Below, piece after piece: positions 41,859 to 50,142 of a stretch of 64,000 nt of DNA (position 1 is the stretch's first letter; every line of letters begins with the position of its first letter). The stretch covers positions 62,001 through 126,000 of the forward strand of contig DASVEE010000012.1 in NCBI GenBank assembly GCA_036380735.1, written 5' to 3'. The position numbers were made by a program, and so were the translations under genes. This stretch comes from DASVEE01 sp036380735 (GTDB lineage: Bacteria > Acidobacteriota > Thermoanaerobaculia > Gp7-AA8). The notes under the pieces are model-generated. The model did no database searches and was not told the DNA's origin. It saw only the letters and a program-made list of their open reading frames with translations.

Positions 41859-43726
41859 TGAAAAGAATCGTTAGCGTAGTCTTTCTGATCCTCATGGCCT
41901 GCCAGCAGGAAACACCGTCGACCACGACGCAGGCGACGTCCACCGCGCCGGCGCCGGCGCAGACGCCCGCCGCGACCGCCGACCCGCACTCCTATTCGAA
42001 TCCGCAGGAGGTGCGCGTCGAGCATCTCTCCCTCGACCTCAACGTCGACTTCACGAAGAAACAGCTCGCCGGCACGGCCACGTGGCGTCTCAAGCGCAAC
42101 GGCGACGCGAAGACGCTGATCCTCGACGCGCGCGACCTCACGATCAACTCCGTCACGCTGCAGCCGGGCAACAAGCCGTCGCAGTTCAAGCTGGGCGAGG
42201 CGAAAGGAACGTTCGGCGCGCCGCTGACGATCCCGCTCGAAGCCGACACGAACGCCGTCACGATCAACTACGCGACCAGCCCGAACGCCGGCGCGCTTCA
42301 GTGGCTCGAGCCGGCGCAGACCGCCGGGAAGATGCACCCGTTCCTCCTGTCGCAGTCGCAGGCGATCCTCGCACGCACCTGGGTGCCGACGCAGGACACG
42401 CCGCAGGTGCGCTTCACGTACGACGCGAAGATCCGGGTTCCGCGCGAGCTGCTCGCGCTGATGGGCGCCGAGAACCCGCAGGCGAAGTCGCCGGACGGCG
42501 TCTACAACTTCCGCATGCCGCAGCCGGTGCCGTCGTACCTCCTCGTCGTCGCCGCGGGTGACCTCGAGTTCCGTCCGCTTGGACCGAACAGCGGCGTCTA
42601 TGCCGAGCCGCCGGTCGCGCAGAAAGCCGCCGACGAATTCGTCGACACGCCGAAGATGATCCAGGCGGCGGAGTCGCTGTACGGGCCGTACCGGTGGGGA
42701 CGCTACGACATGCTCGTCCTGCCGCCCAGCTTCCCCTTTGGCGGGATGGAGAATCCCCGCCTCACGTTCCTGACGCCGACCATCATCGCCGGCGACCGTT
42801 CGCTCGTCGCGCTGATCGCGCACGAGCTGGCGCACTCGTGGTCGGGCAACCTCGTCACGAACGCGACATGGAACGACTTCTGGCTCAACGAAGGCTTCAC
42901 CACCTACTTCGAGCACCGCATCACCGAGAAGCTCTACGGCAAGGAGTACGCGGAGATGCTCTGGGCCCTCGGCGTGACCGAAGTGCACGACGAGATCGCC
43001 TCGCTGCCGCCGGCCGACCAGCACCTCTACGTCAACCTCGAAGGACGCGATCCGGACGACGCGCCGACGATCGTCTATGAGAAGGGCGCGCTGCTGCTCC
43101 GCCTCATCGAAGAGACGGTCGGCCGCGACAAGTGGGACGCGTTCCTCCGCAGCTACTTCGACAGCCACGCCTTCCAGTCGATGACCACCGCCAAGTTCCG
43201 CGAAGCGCTGCGCGCCGCCTTCCCCGGCGTCGAGGAGAAGGTGAACATCGAGGCGTGGATCAACGGCCCCGGCTTGCCGGCGAACGCGCCGAAGCCGCAG
43301 TCGCAGGCCTTCGCCAAGGTCGACAGTGAACGCCAGGCCTTCCTCGGCGGCTCCAAGACCGCGGCGCAGCTCAATACCAACGGCTGGGCGAGCCACCAGT
43401 GGGTGCATTTCGTCAAAGGGCTGCCCGACACCGGCATCACCGACAAGCTCCGCGCCCTCGACGCGCAGTTCAAGCTCTCCGAGACCGGCAACAACGAGGT
43501 CCTCGCCGCGTTCCTCCAGAAGGCGGTGACGAACCAGTACCGTGAGGCGTACCCGTCGATCGAGCGTCTCCTCACGAGCATGGGACGCCGCAAGTTCCTC
43601 GAGCCGCTGTACAAGAAGCTGATGGCCAACCCGCAGGACGTCGCCTTCGCCAAGCAGGTCTACGCGAAAGCACGCCCGACGTACCACCCGCTGGCCGTGG
43701 GCACGATCGACAAGATCGTGAAGTAG
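41858..43726 (+). CDS. M1-family aminopeptidase (leukotriene A4 hydrolase type), lipoprotein
   Basis: A 622-residue protein with a lipobox (LILMAC), an M1 N-terminal beta-saddle, the GMEN exopeptidase loop (GGMENPRLTFL) and the gluzincin motif HELAH (His322, Glu323, His326) with Glu345 in WLNEG. The C-terminal helical domain resembles LTA4H (WASHQWVHFVKGLPD). It removes N-terminal residues from peptides. It is translationally coupled to the M16 pair and probably uses their products. A plain LTA4H homologue is the closest description; epoxide hydrolase activity is not implied. Confidence 0.94.
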   Translation: MKRIVSVVFLILMACQQETPSTTTQATSTAPAPAQTPAATADPHSYSNPQEVRVEHLSLDLNVDFTKKQLAGTATWRLKRNGDAKTLILDARDLTINSVTLQPGNKPSQFKLGEAKGTFGAPLTIPLEADTNAVTINYATSPNAGALQWLEPAQTAGKMHPFLLSQSQAILARTWVPTQDTPQVRFTYDAKIRVPRELLALMGAENPQAKSPDGVYNFRMPQPVPSYLLVVAAGDLEFRPLGPNSGVYAEPPVAQKAADEFVDTPKMIQAAESLYGPYRWGRYDMLVLPPSFPFGGMENPRLTFLTPTIIAGDRSLVALIAHELAHSWSGNLVTNATWNDFWLNEGFTTYFEHRITEKLYGKEYAEMLWALGVTEVHDEIASLPPADQHLYVNLEGRDPDDAPTIVYEKGALLLRLIEETVGRDKWDAFLRSYFDSHAFQSMTTAKFREALRAAFPGVEEKVNIEAWINGPGLPANAPKPQSQAFAKVDSERQAFLGGSKTAAQLNTNGWASHQWVHFVKGLPDTGITDKLRALDAQFKLSETGNNEVLAAFLQKAVTNQYREAYPSIERLLTSMGRRKFLEPLYKKLMANPQDVAFAKQVYAKARPTYHPLAVGTIDKIVK

Positions 43727-43733
43727 TCCGGCA

Positions 43734-43773
43734 GAGTGGAACCTGTGGGGATTGTGACCCACAGGTTCCACTC
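43734..43773. terminator. Perfect 16-bp stem hairpin after the peptidase operon
   Basis: GAGTGGAACCTGTGGG and its exact complement enclose an 8-base loop, seven bases after the M1 stop. There is no U tract. It could be a Rho-dependent 3' end, an mRNA stabiliser or a binding site. Its perfection stands out from the nearby degenerate elements. Confidence 0.6.
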
Positions 43774-43808
43774 CGCACTTCCGGATGGCAGTAGCATGGT
43801 GTACCGCC

Positions 43809-46115
43809 ATGCTGACCGACTTCCGTTACGCCGTGCGTTCGCTGTTGCGGGCGCCGTCGTTCGCGGTGCTGCTGATCGCCACGCTGGCGATCGGGATCGG
43901 CCCGACGACGACGATGTTCTCCATCGTCGACTCCCTCCTCATCCGCGACCTCCCGTACCGCGACGCCGATTCGATCATCACCGTCGCGCGAAGTCGCGTA
44001 CCGGGGGAGGCGGTCCCTGTCAGCGTTCCGGACTTCATCGACTTCCGGACGCGCAACACCGTCTTCTCGGACATGGCGGCAGCGACCGCACGCGGTGACT
44101 ACAACATCAGCGGCGTCGACGAGCCGCTACGCGTGCTCGGCTCGGCCGTCACACCGAACCTTTTCGCGCTGCTCGGCGCGAAGCCATTCCTCGGAAGCAT
44201 CAAGCAGAACGAGGTCGTGCTCAGCCACGGTCTCTGGCACAGAACGTTCGGCGAGAAGCGGGACATCATCGGCCGCACGGTGCGCATCAACGGCTCGGCG
44301 ATGCGCATCGCGGCGGTGATGCCGCGGCGCTTCTCGTACCCCGGCCGCGCCGAGCTCTGGATTCCCGGACCGCTGCCCGAACACGATCGCGGCTACCATC
44401 AACTCCGCGTCGTCGGCCGTCTCAAGCCGGGCGTGACGCTGGCACAGGCTGAGGCGGAGCTCGCGCGCCTGGCGCGGCAGATCGGCGACGAGAACCCGTC
44501 GATCTCGCGCGGCATCGGCGTACGGCTGGCGACGCTGCGCGAGGCGCTCGTCGGCGATGTGCGGCGCACGCTGCTGGTGCTCTTCGGTGCGGTCGTCTTC
44601 CTGCTGCTCATCGCCTGCTCGAACGCGGCGAACCTCCTGCTGACGCGCGCCGCCGGCCGTCAGCGTGAGCTGGCCATTCGGGGCGCCGTGGGTGCGACCC
44701 GCGGACGTCTCGCGCGGCAACTGCTCTTCGAGAGCCTGCTGCTGTCGCTCGCCGGAGGCGTGACCGGACTGCTCCTCGCGTACGGCGGCGTGGCAATCGT
44801 GCGCGCCACCAGCGACGCGTATCTTTCCCGGCCGGAGCTGCTGGCCATCGACGGACGCGTGCTCGCGTTCAATTTCGCCGTGGCCGTGCTCACGGGCGTA
44901 CTGTTCGGGCTCGCGCCGCTGACGATGAATCTCACGATGCGCGGCATCACGCGCGGCAGCACGATCCACAGCCGGCTGCGCGACGCCAGTGTCGTCACCG
45001 TCGTCGCCTTCACGTTTCTGCTGCTCGTCGGCGCGGGGCTCCTCATCCGCAGCTTCGTGCACGCGCGGAACGTGGACGTCGGAATCCGTCCGGACGGGCT
45101 CGTGACGATGCGCATCGCTCTGCCGGAGCGGACCTACCCGACGACCGAGTCGACCACCGCGTTCTGCCTGCGGCTGCTCGACCGCATCCCGCAATCGGCG
45201 ACGGTGAGCGGTCTTCCGACGGCGAACATCAACAGCGGCAACCTGCGGTTTCCCGGGGAAGAGCGAGTCGCGCGAGCGCGGCGGATCGTCACCATTTCGG
45301 CGGTGAGCCCCGGCTGGTTCGGCGTCGCCGGCATTCCGCTCCTCGAAGGACGGGATTTCACGCGTGAGGACACCGCGCCGCGGCAGGTCGTGATCATCAG
45401 CCGCACGATGGCGCGCCGCTACTGGCCGTCACGATCGCCGCTGGGAGAGCAGGTGCTCGTCGGGAGCGACGACCGGGCGACCATCGTCGGCGTCGTCGCC
45501 GACGTCCGCCAGTCCGGCGTCACTTACCCCCCGACCGCCCATGTCTACCTGCCGCTCGGCATGCCCGTGCCGTTCCGCGCCACGAACATCGTCGTGCGCT
45601 CGTCGCGGCCCACGAAGGAAGTGGTGGAGATGGTGCAGCGTGAGCTCCGTGCCCTCGATCCCGACATCCCGCCGTATCTCGTCCGCACGATGGACGAGGT
45701 GCTGGACGACGGCGTTGCCGGCCGCGGCTTCCTGGCCATGATCCTCGGCATCTTCGCCGCCATCGCCCTGACGCTGTCGACGATCGGCATCTACGGCGTC
45801 ATCGCCTACGGTGTGACGCAACGGACGCGCGAGCTCGGCATCCGCATGGCCGCCGGCGCAACGGCCACCCACGTCCTCCGCCTCGTCATCGGCCGCGTCG
45901 TCGTGCTGGCGTCAATCGGCATCGCCTTCGGCGCCGCCGGCGCGCTGGTACTGACCCGCTGGCTGGAATCGCTGCTCTATCAGGTGAGCCCCGCCGATCC
46001 GTGGGCCTTCGCGGCGGTAGCCGCGCTGCTGCTGGTCACCGCCATCCTGGCCAGCGCCCGCCCCGCGAGCCGCGCCTCCCGCGTGGAACCGGCCGTGTGC
46101 CTGCGCTGGGAGTGA
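43809..46115 (+). CDS. ADOP-type permease, orphan copy
   Basis: A 768-residue permease of the same duplicated MacB_PCD/FtsX plan as the one at 33748-36177, with the typical start MLTDFRYAVRSLLRAPSF and ATLAIGIGPTTTMFSIVDSLL. The second FtsX half ends ARPASRASRVEPAVCLRWE. No ATPase or adaptor gene is adjacent, so it is a true orphan that must borrow partners encoded elsewhere. ATG 43809 was chosen on family N-termini; an earlier in-frame ATG at 43785 adds eight residues. There is no Shine-Dalgarno motif. Confidence 0.9.
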   Translation: MLTDFRYAVRSLLRAPSFAVLLIATLAIGIGPTTTMFSIVDSLLIRDLPYRDADSIITVARSRVPGEAVPVSVPDFIDFRTRNTVFSDMAAATARGDYNISGVDEPLRVLGSAVTPNLFALLGAKPFLGSIKQNEVVLSHGLWHRTFGEKRDIIGRTVRINGSAMRIAAVMPRRFSYPGRAELWIPGPLPEHDRGYHQLRVVGRLKPGVTLAQAEAELARLARQIGDENPSISRGIGVRLATLREALVGDVRRTLLVLFGAVVFLLLIACSNAANLLLTRAAGRQRELAIRGAVGATRGRLARQLLFESLLLSLAGGVTGLLLAYGGVAIVRATSDAYLSRPELLAIDGRVLAFNFAVAVLTGVLFGLAPLTMNLTMRGITRGSTIHSRLRDASVVTVVAFTFLLLVGAGLLIRSFVHARNVDVGIRPDGLVTMRIALPERTYPTTESTTAFCLRLLDRIPQSATVSGLPTANINSGNLRFPGEERVARARRIVTISAVSPGWFGVAGIPLLEGRDFTREDTAPRQVVIISRTMARRYWPSRSPLGEQVLVGSDDRATIVGVVADVRQSGVTYPPTAHVYLPLGMPVPFRATNIVVRSSRPTKEVVEMVQRELRALDPDIPPYLVRTMDEVLDDGVAGRGFLAMILGIFAAIALTLSTIGIYGVIAYGVTQRTRELGIRMAAGATATHVLRLVIGRVVVLASIGIAFGAAGALVLTRWLESLLYQVSPADPWAFAAVAALLLVTAILASARPASRASRVEPAVCLRWE

Positions 46116-46156
46116 CGATAGGATGAATGGGACGAATAGGACCTGTAGGACGGGGG
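46114..46156. repeat. Family A 9-bp array, left arm only
   Basis: Begins with the typical GACGATAGGA at the permease stop and has four units. There is no right arm; the promoter of the DUF433 gene follows. Confidence 0.75.
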
Positions 46157-46161
46157 AGCGG

Positions 46162-46190
46162 CTGACGCACGCCGGGTTGGTGCGTACAAT
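46162..46190 (+). promoter_or_regulatory. Promoter of the DUF433 gene, leaderless
   Basis: CTGACG (46162-46167), 17-base spacer, TACAAT (46185-46190). The start codon begins 7 bases after the -10 hexamer, so transcription should begin at or next to the A of ATG and the mRNA would have no leader. Confidence 0.6.
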
Positions 46191-46196
46191 TCACAT

Positions 46197-46427
46197 ATGC
46201 ACGATCGCATCGAGATCAATCCGCACATCCAACACGGCAAGCCCGTGATCCGCGGTACGCGCGTGCCGGTTACCACGGTTTTGTCGGCTCTCGCCGGCCG
46301 GATGGCGCGTGCCGAGATCGTCGAGGAGTACGGGGTCAGCGAAGAAGACATCGACGCCGCGCTGGTCTACGCCGTGGAGCTTGTCGAGGAAGAGCAGCAC
46401 TACCCGCTGCCGGCTTCGGTGAGCTGA
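46197..46427 (+). CDS. DUF433-domain protein, antitoxin-like
   Basis: A 76-residue protein with the DUF433 hallmarks: INPHIQHGKPVIRGTRVPV near the N-terminus, then a helical half with EIVEEYGVSEEDIDAAL. DUF433 proteins often form toxin-antitoxin pairs with a DUF5615 (PIN-like) gene immediately downstream. Here the next 140 nt hold no such ORF, so this is an orphan or has another role. The predicted mRNA is leaderless. Confidence 0.85.
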   Translation: MHDRIEINPHIQHGKPVIRGTRVPVTTVLSALAGRMARAEIVEEYGVSEEDIDAALVYAVELVEEEQHYPLPASVS

Positions 46428-46479
46428 GCTGTTGACGTGCAGTTCCGATCGAATGCGCACTCGCAGCTAGTCGCATCGA

Positions 46480-46576
46480 ACCGATAGGACAACCCCGTAT
46501 CCCCACACGCGTACCCGCCGCAAGGTCCGCAGGCCTATAGGTCCTATTCGTCCTATAGGTCCTATCCGTCCTATTG
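46480..46576. repeat. Family A 9-bp element overlapping the purA stop
   Basis: A short left arm (CCGATAGGAC), a core of about 45 bp and a six-unit right arm (46531-46576). The purA stop codon (minus-strand TAG, 46571-46573) is part of the first unit on its own strand. It lies between convergent DUF433 and purA genes. Confidence 0.88.
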
Positions 46577-47860
46577 CGCGCGCAGAATCGTTTCTTCTCT
46601 GCGCGGGCCCGTCGAAATGATCGAAGCCCTGGCCCCCGTCTCATCCTGGATGAACTGCACGTAGTCCTTCGCGGCCTGTGGCAGGTCGTCGTAGGACGTG
46701 ATTCCCACGGTCGGCGTCTTCCAGCCTTTCATCGTCTTGTACTCGGGCTGGTAGTCGTCGTGGGCCACGGCGAACGCCGGGAAGGTGTTCCAGGTGGCGC
46801 CGCGGACTTTGTAGGCGGTGCAGATGGGGATCTCGTCGAAGTCGTCGAGGACGTCGAGCTTCGTGATCGCCAGTTCGTCGATGCCATTGATCGTCGACGT
46901 CGTGCGCAGCACCGGGAGGTCGAGCCAGCCCGTGCGGCGCGGACGGCCGGTCACGGTGCCGAACTCGTTGCCGCGGCGGCGGAGGTGCTCGCCCTGCTCG
47001 TTCTCCAGCTCCGTCGGGAAGGCGCCGCCGCCCACGCGGGTCGTGTAGGCCTTGGCCACGCCGATCACCTTGTGGATGTGCTTCGGGGCGACGCCGAGGC
47101 CGATGCAGACGCCGCCGACGGTGGTGCTGGAGGAGGTGACGTACGGGTACGTTCCGTGGTCGATGTCGAGCATCATCCCCTGCGCGCCTTCGAACATCAC
47201 CGACTTGCCGTTGCGGATCTGCTCGTTGAGCCACACAGTCCCGCTGGTGATGCGGTCCTTGATCACCTCACCGAAGTGGAGGTAATCGTCGAACAGCTTG
47301 CCCGGGTCGAACGTGTCGCGCTGGTAGACGTGCTTCAGCACGGCGTTGCGCTCCGCGCAGGTGAAGTTGATTTTCTGGCGGAGGACGTCGGGGTCGACGA
47401 GATCCGCGATGCGGATGCCGTAACGCCCCACTTTCGACTCGTACGCCGGGCCGATGCCGCGTCCCGTGGTGCCGATCTTCGCCACGCCGGCGGCTTCCTC
47501 GCGCGCGAGGTCGAGCGCCTTGTGGTACGGAAGGATGCAATGCGCGGAGTCGCTGATGAGGAGGTTCTCCTCGATCACGACGCCGAGCGCGCGCAGGCGC
47601 TCGATCTCGTCGAGGAGCGCCTCGGGATCGATGACCATGCCGTTGCCCAGGAGGCAGAGCTTGTTCGGGTGGAGGATGCCGGACGGGATCAACCGCAGGG
47701 CGAAATGCTTGTCGCCGAACTTGACGGTGTGGCCCGCATTGTGGCCTCCCTGATAACGCGCGACCACGTCGAAGCTCTCGCAGAGCAGATCGACGATTTT
47801 CCCCTTCCCCTCATCCCCCCACTGCGCACCAATGACAGCAACGTTTCGCTGAGCGTTCAT
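46571..47860 (-). CDS. purA: Adenylosuccinate synthetase
   Basis: A 429-residue enzyme joining IMP and aspartate with GTP to give adenylosuccinate, the first step from IMP to AMP. Hallmarks: the N-terminal loop GAQWGDEGKGK (catalytic Asp), GGHNAGHT (catalytic His), EGAQGMMLDIDHGTYPYVTSS and the Arg-rich GTP segment. The ATG at 47860 begins MNAQRNVAVIGAQWG; the longer upstream start adds a non-conserved stretch. The stop codon is supplied by the first unit of a 9-bp repeat. Confidence 0.97.
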   Translation of the reverse strand: MNAQRNVAVIGAQWGDEGKGKIVDLLCESFDVVARYQGGHNAGHTVKFGDKHFALRLIPSGILHPNKLCLLGNGMVIDPEALLDEIERLRALGVVIEENLLISDSAHCILPYHKALDLAREEAAGVAKIGTTGRGIGPAYESKVGRYGIRIADLVDPDVLRQKINFTCAERNAVLKHVYQRDTFDPGKLFDDYLHFGEVIKDRITSGTVWLNEQIRNGKSVMFEGAQGMMLDIDHGTYPYVTSSSTTVGGVCIGLGVAPKHIHKVIGVAKAYTTRVGGGAFPTELENEQGEHLRRRGNEFGTVTGRPRRTGWLDLPVLRTTSTINGIDELAITKLDVLDDFDEIPICTAYKVRGATWNTFPAFAVAHDDYQPEYKTMKGWKTPTVGITSYDDLPQAAKDYVQFIQDETGARASIISTGPRREETILRAQ

Positions 47861-47904
47861 GAACGGCGCGGAGAGTAGCACAGGGGCGGGGCTCAGGGCT
47901 CGGG

Positions 47905-48006
47905 TGGGAGCGATGGGACAGACAGGACGAATGGGGCCGATAGGACAGATGGGTCCTCATCGACGCCATTCGTCCTATGGGCCCTGTTTGTCCTATCCTG
48001 TCCTGT
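47905..48006. repeat. Family A element with short family D stub
   Basis: A two-unit GGGCTCA stub (about 47888-47901), then a family A left arm (GGGAGCGATGGGAC...), a 15-bp core and a right arm ending TCCTATCCTGTCC. It lies between divergent purA and the thiol dioxygenase gene. Confidence 0.85.
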
Positions 48007-48023
48007 GGGGCGGGGCCCGGAAA

Positions 48024-48052
48024 TTGCTCGCACCGGTTGCGGACGTTATAGT
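48024..48052 (+). promoter_or_regulatory. Promoter of the thiol dioxygenase gene
   Basis: TTGCTC (48024-48029), 17-base spacer, TATAGT (48047-48052). A good ribosome site, GGAGG at 48063-48067, follows before the start codon. Confidence 0.65.
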
Positions 48053-48072
48053 CCCTGCCCTCGGAGGTCTCA

Positions 48073-48711
48073 GTGAACATGGATTCCCAGACGATCGCGC
48101 CGGATGTGCAACCGATTTACTCCCCGACGGCCATTTCGGCCGCCCGGTTCGTCGACGGCATCCGCGAGCTTTCGGAAGGGCTGATCACCAAGCAGAAGAT
48201 CTACGACTATCTGGTCAGCTACTGCATCGCCGACGACGACCTGGAGCGCTACAAGAGCTGGGTCCCGGGGCGGCACACGCGCAACAAGATCTTCCGCAAC
48301 GACATGATCGAGGTGATGCTGATCTGCTGGCCCATCGGCGCCGTCACGCCGCTGCACACGCACAACGGGCAGCTCGGCTGGATGACGATGCTCGAAGGGA
48401 AGCTCCTCGTCGAGAACTACCGGAAGACCGGGTGTAACAAGCCGGAGAACGAGCAGGTCGTGGGGATGGACTGTCTCGCCGGCGCCACCAGAATCGACAT
48501 GCAGCACCTCGGCAACGAGCTCGCCATCCCCGGCGGACCGCTCAACACCGTCGACAAGACGCAGACCATCCACCGCATCCTCAACCCCGCCGAGTGGAAC
48601 GAGCGCGCCGTCAGCATGCACATCTACTCACGCCCCATCGATTCCTGCGTCGTCTTCGACATGGAGAATCAGCGCTGCTACCGGCGCGAGCTGAAGTACG
48701 AAAACGAGTAG
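48073..48711 (+). CDS. Cysteine dioxygenase-type thiol dioxygenase
   Basis: A 212-residue cupin with the CDO iron site: His95 and His97 in PLHTHNGQLGWM and His167 in QTIHRI. The tyrosine of the catalytic region is present in MHIYSRPIDSCVVFD. The partner cysteine of the mammalian Cys-Tyr crosslink is a Gly here, as in most bacterial CDOs. It would oxidise cysteine, or a related thiol such as 3-mercaptopropionate, to the sulfinate. The start is GTG 48073 (five bases from GGAGG) or ATG 48079. kbl follows. Confidence 0.88.
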   Translation: MNMDSQTIAPDVQPIYSPTAISAARFVDGIRELSEGLITKQKIYDYLVSYCIADDDLERYKSWVPGRHTRNKIFRNDMIEVMLICWPIGAVTPLHTHNGQLGWMTMLEGKLLVENYRKTGCNKPENEQVVGMDCLAGATRIDMQHLGNELAIPGGPLNTVDKTQTIHRILNPAEWNERAVSMHIYSRPIDSCVVFDMENQRCYRRELKYENE

Positions 48712-48803
48712 GGCTCAGGGCCCAGGGCTCAGGGCTCAGGTTCCTACGCGACGAGCGTCGTGCAGCGGAGCCCCTGAGCCCTGAGCCCCGAGCCCTGAGC
48801 CCT
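48711..48803. repeat. Family D heptamer inverted element (GGGCTCA type)
   Basis: GGGCTCA/GGGCCCA units start on the last base of the preceding stop codon, followed by a core of about 33 bp and then CCCTGAG/CCCCGAG units. The right arm ends about 23 bp before the kbl start. Confidence 0.9.
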
Positions 48804-48826
48804 AACCTGAAAGGAAGTCCCCTCCC

Positions 48827-50014
48827 ATGTCTCTCCTCTCCACTTTGAGCGCCGAGCTCGATCAGATGCGCGATGCCGGCACTCTCAAGCGCGAGCTCGC
48901 GCTGCAATCGCCGCAAGGCCCGGTCGTCCAGATCGAAGGCTTCGGCGAGATCATCATGCTCACCTCCAACAACTACCTCGGGCTCGCCAATCACCCGGCG
49001 ATCGTCGAGGCGGCGGAGAAAGCCGAGCGCGATTACGGCTACGGCCTCGCCTCGGTGCGCTTCATCTGCGGCACGCAGACCATCCATCGCAAGCTCGAGG
49101 AGCGCATCGCCGAGTTCCTCGGGACCGAGGACACGATCCTCTATGGCTCGTGCTGGAATGCGAACGAGGGGCTGTTCCAGACCGTCGCCCTCGAGCAGGA
49201 CGCGATCATCTCCGACGAGCTGAATCACGCCTCGATCATCGACGGCATCCGCCTCGCCAAGGCGCGCAAGGAGCGCTTCAAGAACCGCGATCTCGCCGAT
49301 CTGCGGCGCGCGCTCGAAGCGACGAAGGAGTCGCGCAACCGCGTGGTCATGACGGACGGCGTCTTCTCCATGGAAGGCTCCGTGGCGCCGCTGCCGGAGA
49401 TGATCGATCTGGCGCGCGAGTACGACGCGTTCCTCGTCGTCGACGACTCCCACGGCACCGGCGTTCTCGGCAAGACCGGCCGCGGTACGGCCGAGGAGCT
49501 GGGCGTGTTCGGGAAGATCGACGCGTATACGTCGACGCTCGGTAAAGCGCTGGGCGGTTCGCACGGCGGCTTCACGACGGGGCCGCGCGCGCTGGTCGAA
49601 TACCTGCGCCAGAAGTCGCGCACGTACCTCTTCTCCAACTCCCTCCCCCCGGCCGTGGTCCTCGGGTCGCTCGCGGCGATCGACCTGATCGAGAAGGAGC
49701 CGGAGATCCTCACGCGCCTCCGCGAGAACACGCAGTACTTCCGCACGCAGCTCACGACCCGCGGCGTGCGCGTGCGCGAAGGGATCTCCCCGATCGTGCC
49801 GATCCTCATCGGCGACACCGCCAAGGCCATCGCCATGTCGAACGAGCTGCTGCCGCGCGGCGTCTACGTGTCCGGCTTCGGTTTCCCCGTGGTGCCGCAA
49901 GGCGCCGCCCGCCTCCGCTGCCAGATCAGCGCCGCCCACACGCGCGAACACCTCGACCACGCGATCGAAGCCATCGTGGAACTGGCCGCCAAGTACGAGG
50001 TGCTGGCGCACTAG
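48827..50014 (+). CDS. kbl: Glycine C-acetyltransferase (2-amino-3-ketobutyrate CoA ligase)
   Basis: A 395-residue PLP enzyme of the alpha-oxoamine synthase group. The PLP lysine is Lys240 in TLGKALGGSHGGF; other marks are SNNYLGLANHP, GYGLASVRFICGTQ and DDSHGTGVLG. The wording is closest to Kbl, which cleaves 2-amino-3-ketobutyrate with CoA to glycine and acetyl-CoA in threonine breakdown. No tdh gene is next to it, so a related acyltransferase such as a BioF-like protein is not fully excluded. Ribosome site AAAGGAAG. Confidence 0.9.
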   Translation: MSLLSTLSAELDQMRDAGTLKRELALQSPQGPVVQIEGFGEIIMLTSNNYLGLANHPAIVEAAEKAERDYGYGLASVRFICGTQTIHRKLEERIAEFLGTEDTILYGSCWNANEGLFQTVALEQDAIISDELNHASIIDGIRLAKARKERFKNRDLADLRRALEATKESRNRVVMTDGVFSMEGSVAPLPEMIDLAREYDAFLVVDDSHGTGVLGKTGRGTAEELGVFGKIDAYTSTLGKALGGSHGGFTTGPRALVEYLRQKSRTYLFSNSLPPAVVLGSLAAIDLIEKEPEILTRLRENTQYFRTQLTTRGVRVREGISPIVPILIGDTAKAIAMSNELLPRGVYVSGFGFPVVPQGAARLRCQISAAHTREHLDHAIEAIVELAAKYEVLAH

Positions 50015-50027
50015 ATCGGCTTTGCCG

Positions 50028-50088
50028 CTCCTATCTGTCCTATCTGTCCTATAGGTCCCATTCGTCCCATAGGTCCTATCGTTCCCCC
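50028..50088. repeat. Family A 9-bp array, right arm only
   Basis: Six CCTATCTGT/CCCATTCGT units after kbl, ending TCCTATCGTTCCCCCC. No left arm. It is followed by a conventional terminator. Confidence 0.82.
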
Positions 50089-50093
50089 CAAAC

Positions 50094-50130
50094 AAAAAGG
50101 GCCGGCTTTGCAGCCGGCCCTTTCGTTTTG
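50094..50130. terminator. Bidirectional terminator between kbl and the DUF11 gene
   Basis: A strong stem AAAGGGCCGGCT/AGCCGGCCCTTT with a TTGC loop, A-rich on the left and T-rich on the right (CGTTTTG), placed between convergent genes. It can serve both directions. Confidence 0.88.
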
Positions 50131-50142
50131 CTGCTAACGCGA

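Noticed and set aside
46428..46570. DUF5615-type toxin gene after the DUF433 gene
   Set aside because: Only a repeat element and no ORF of the right size is present before the convergent purA.
48711..48803. Rho-independent terminator after the dioxygenase gene
   Set aside because: The inverted heptamers pair, but there is no U tract and the arms follow the family D pattern.
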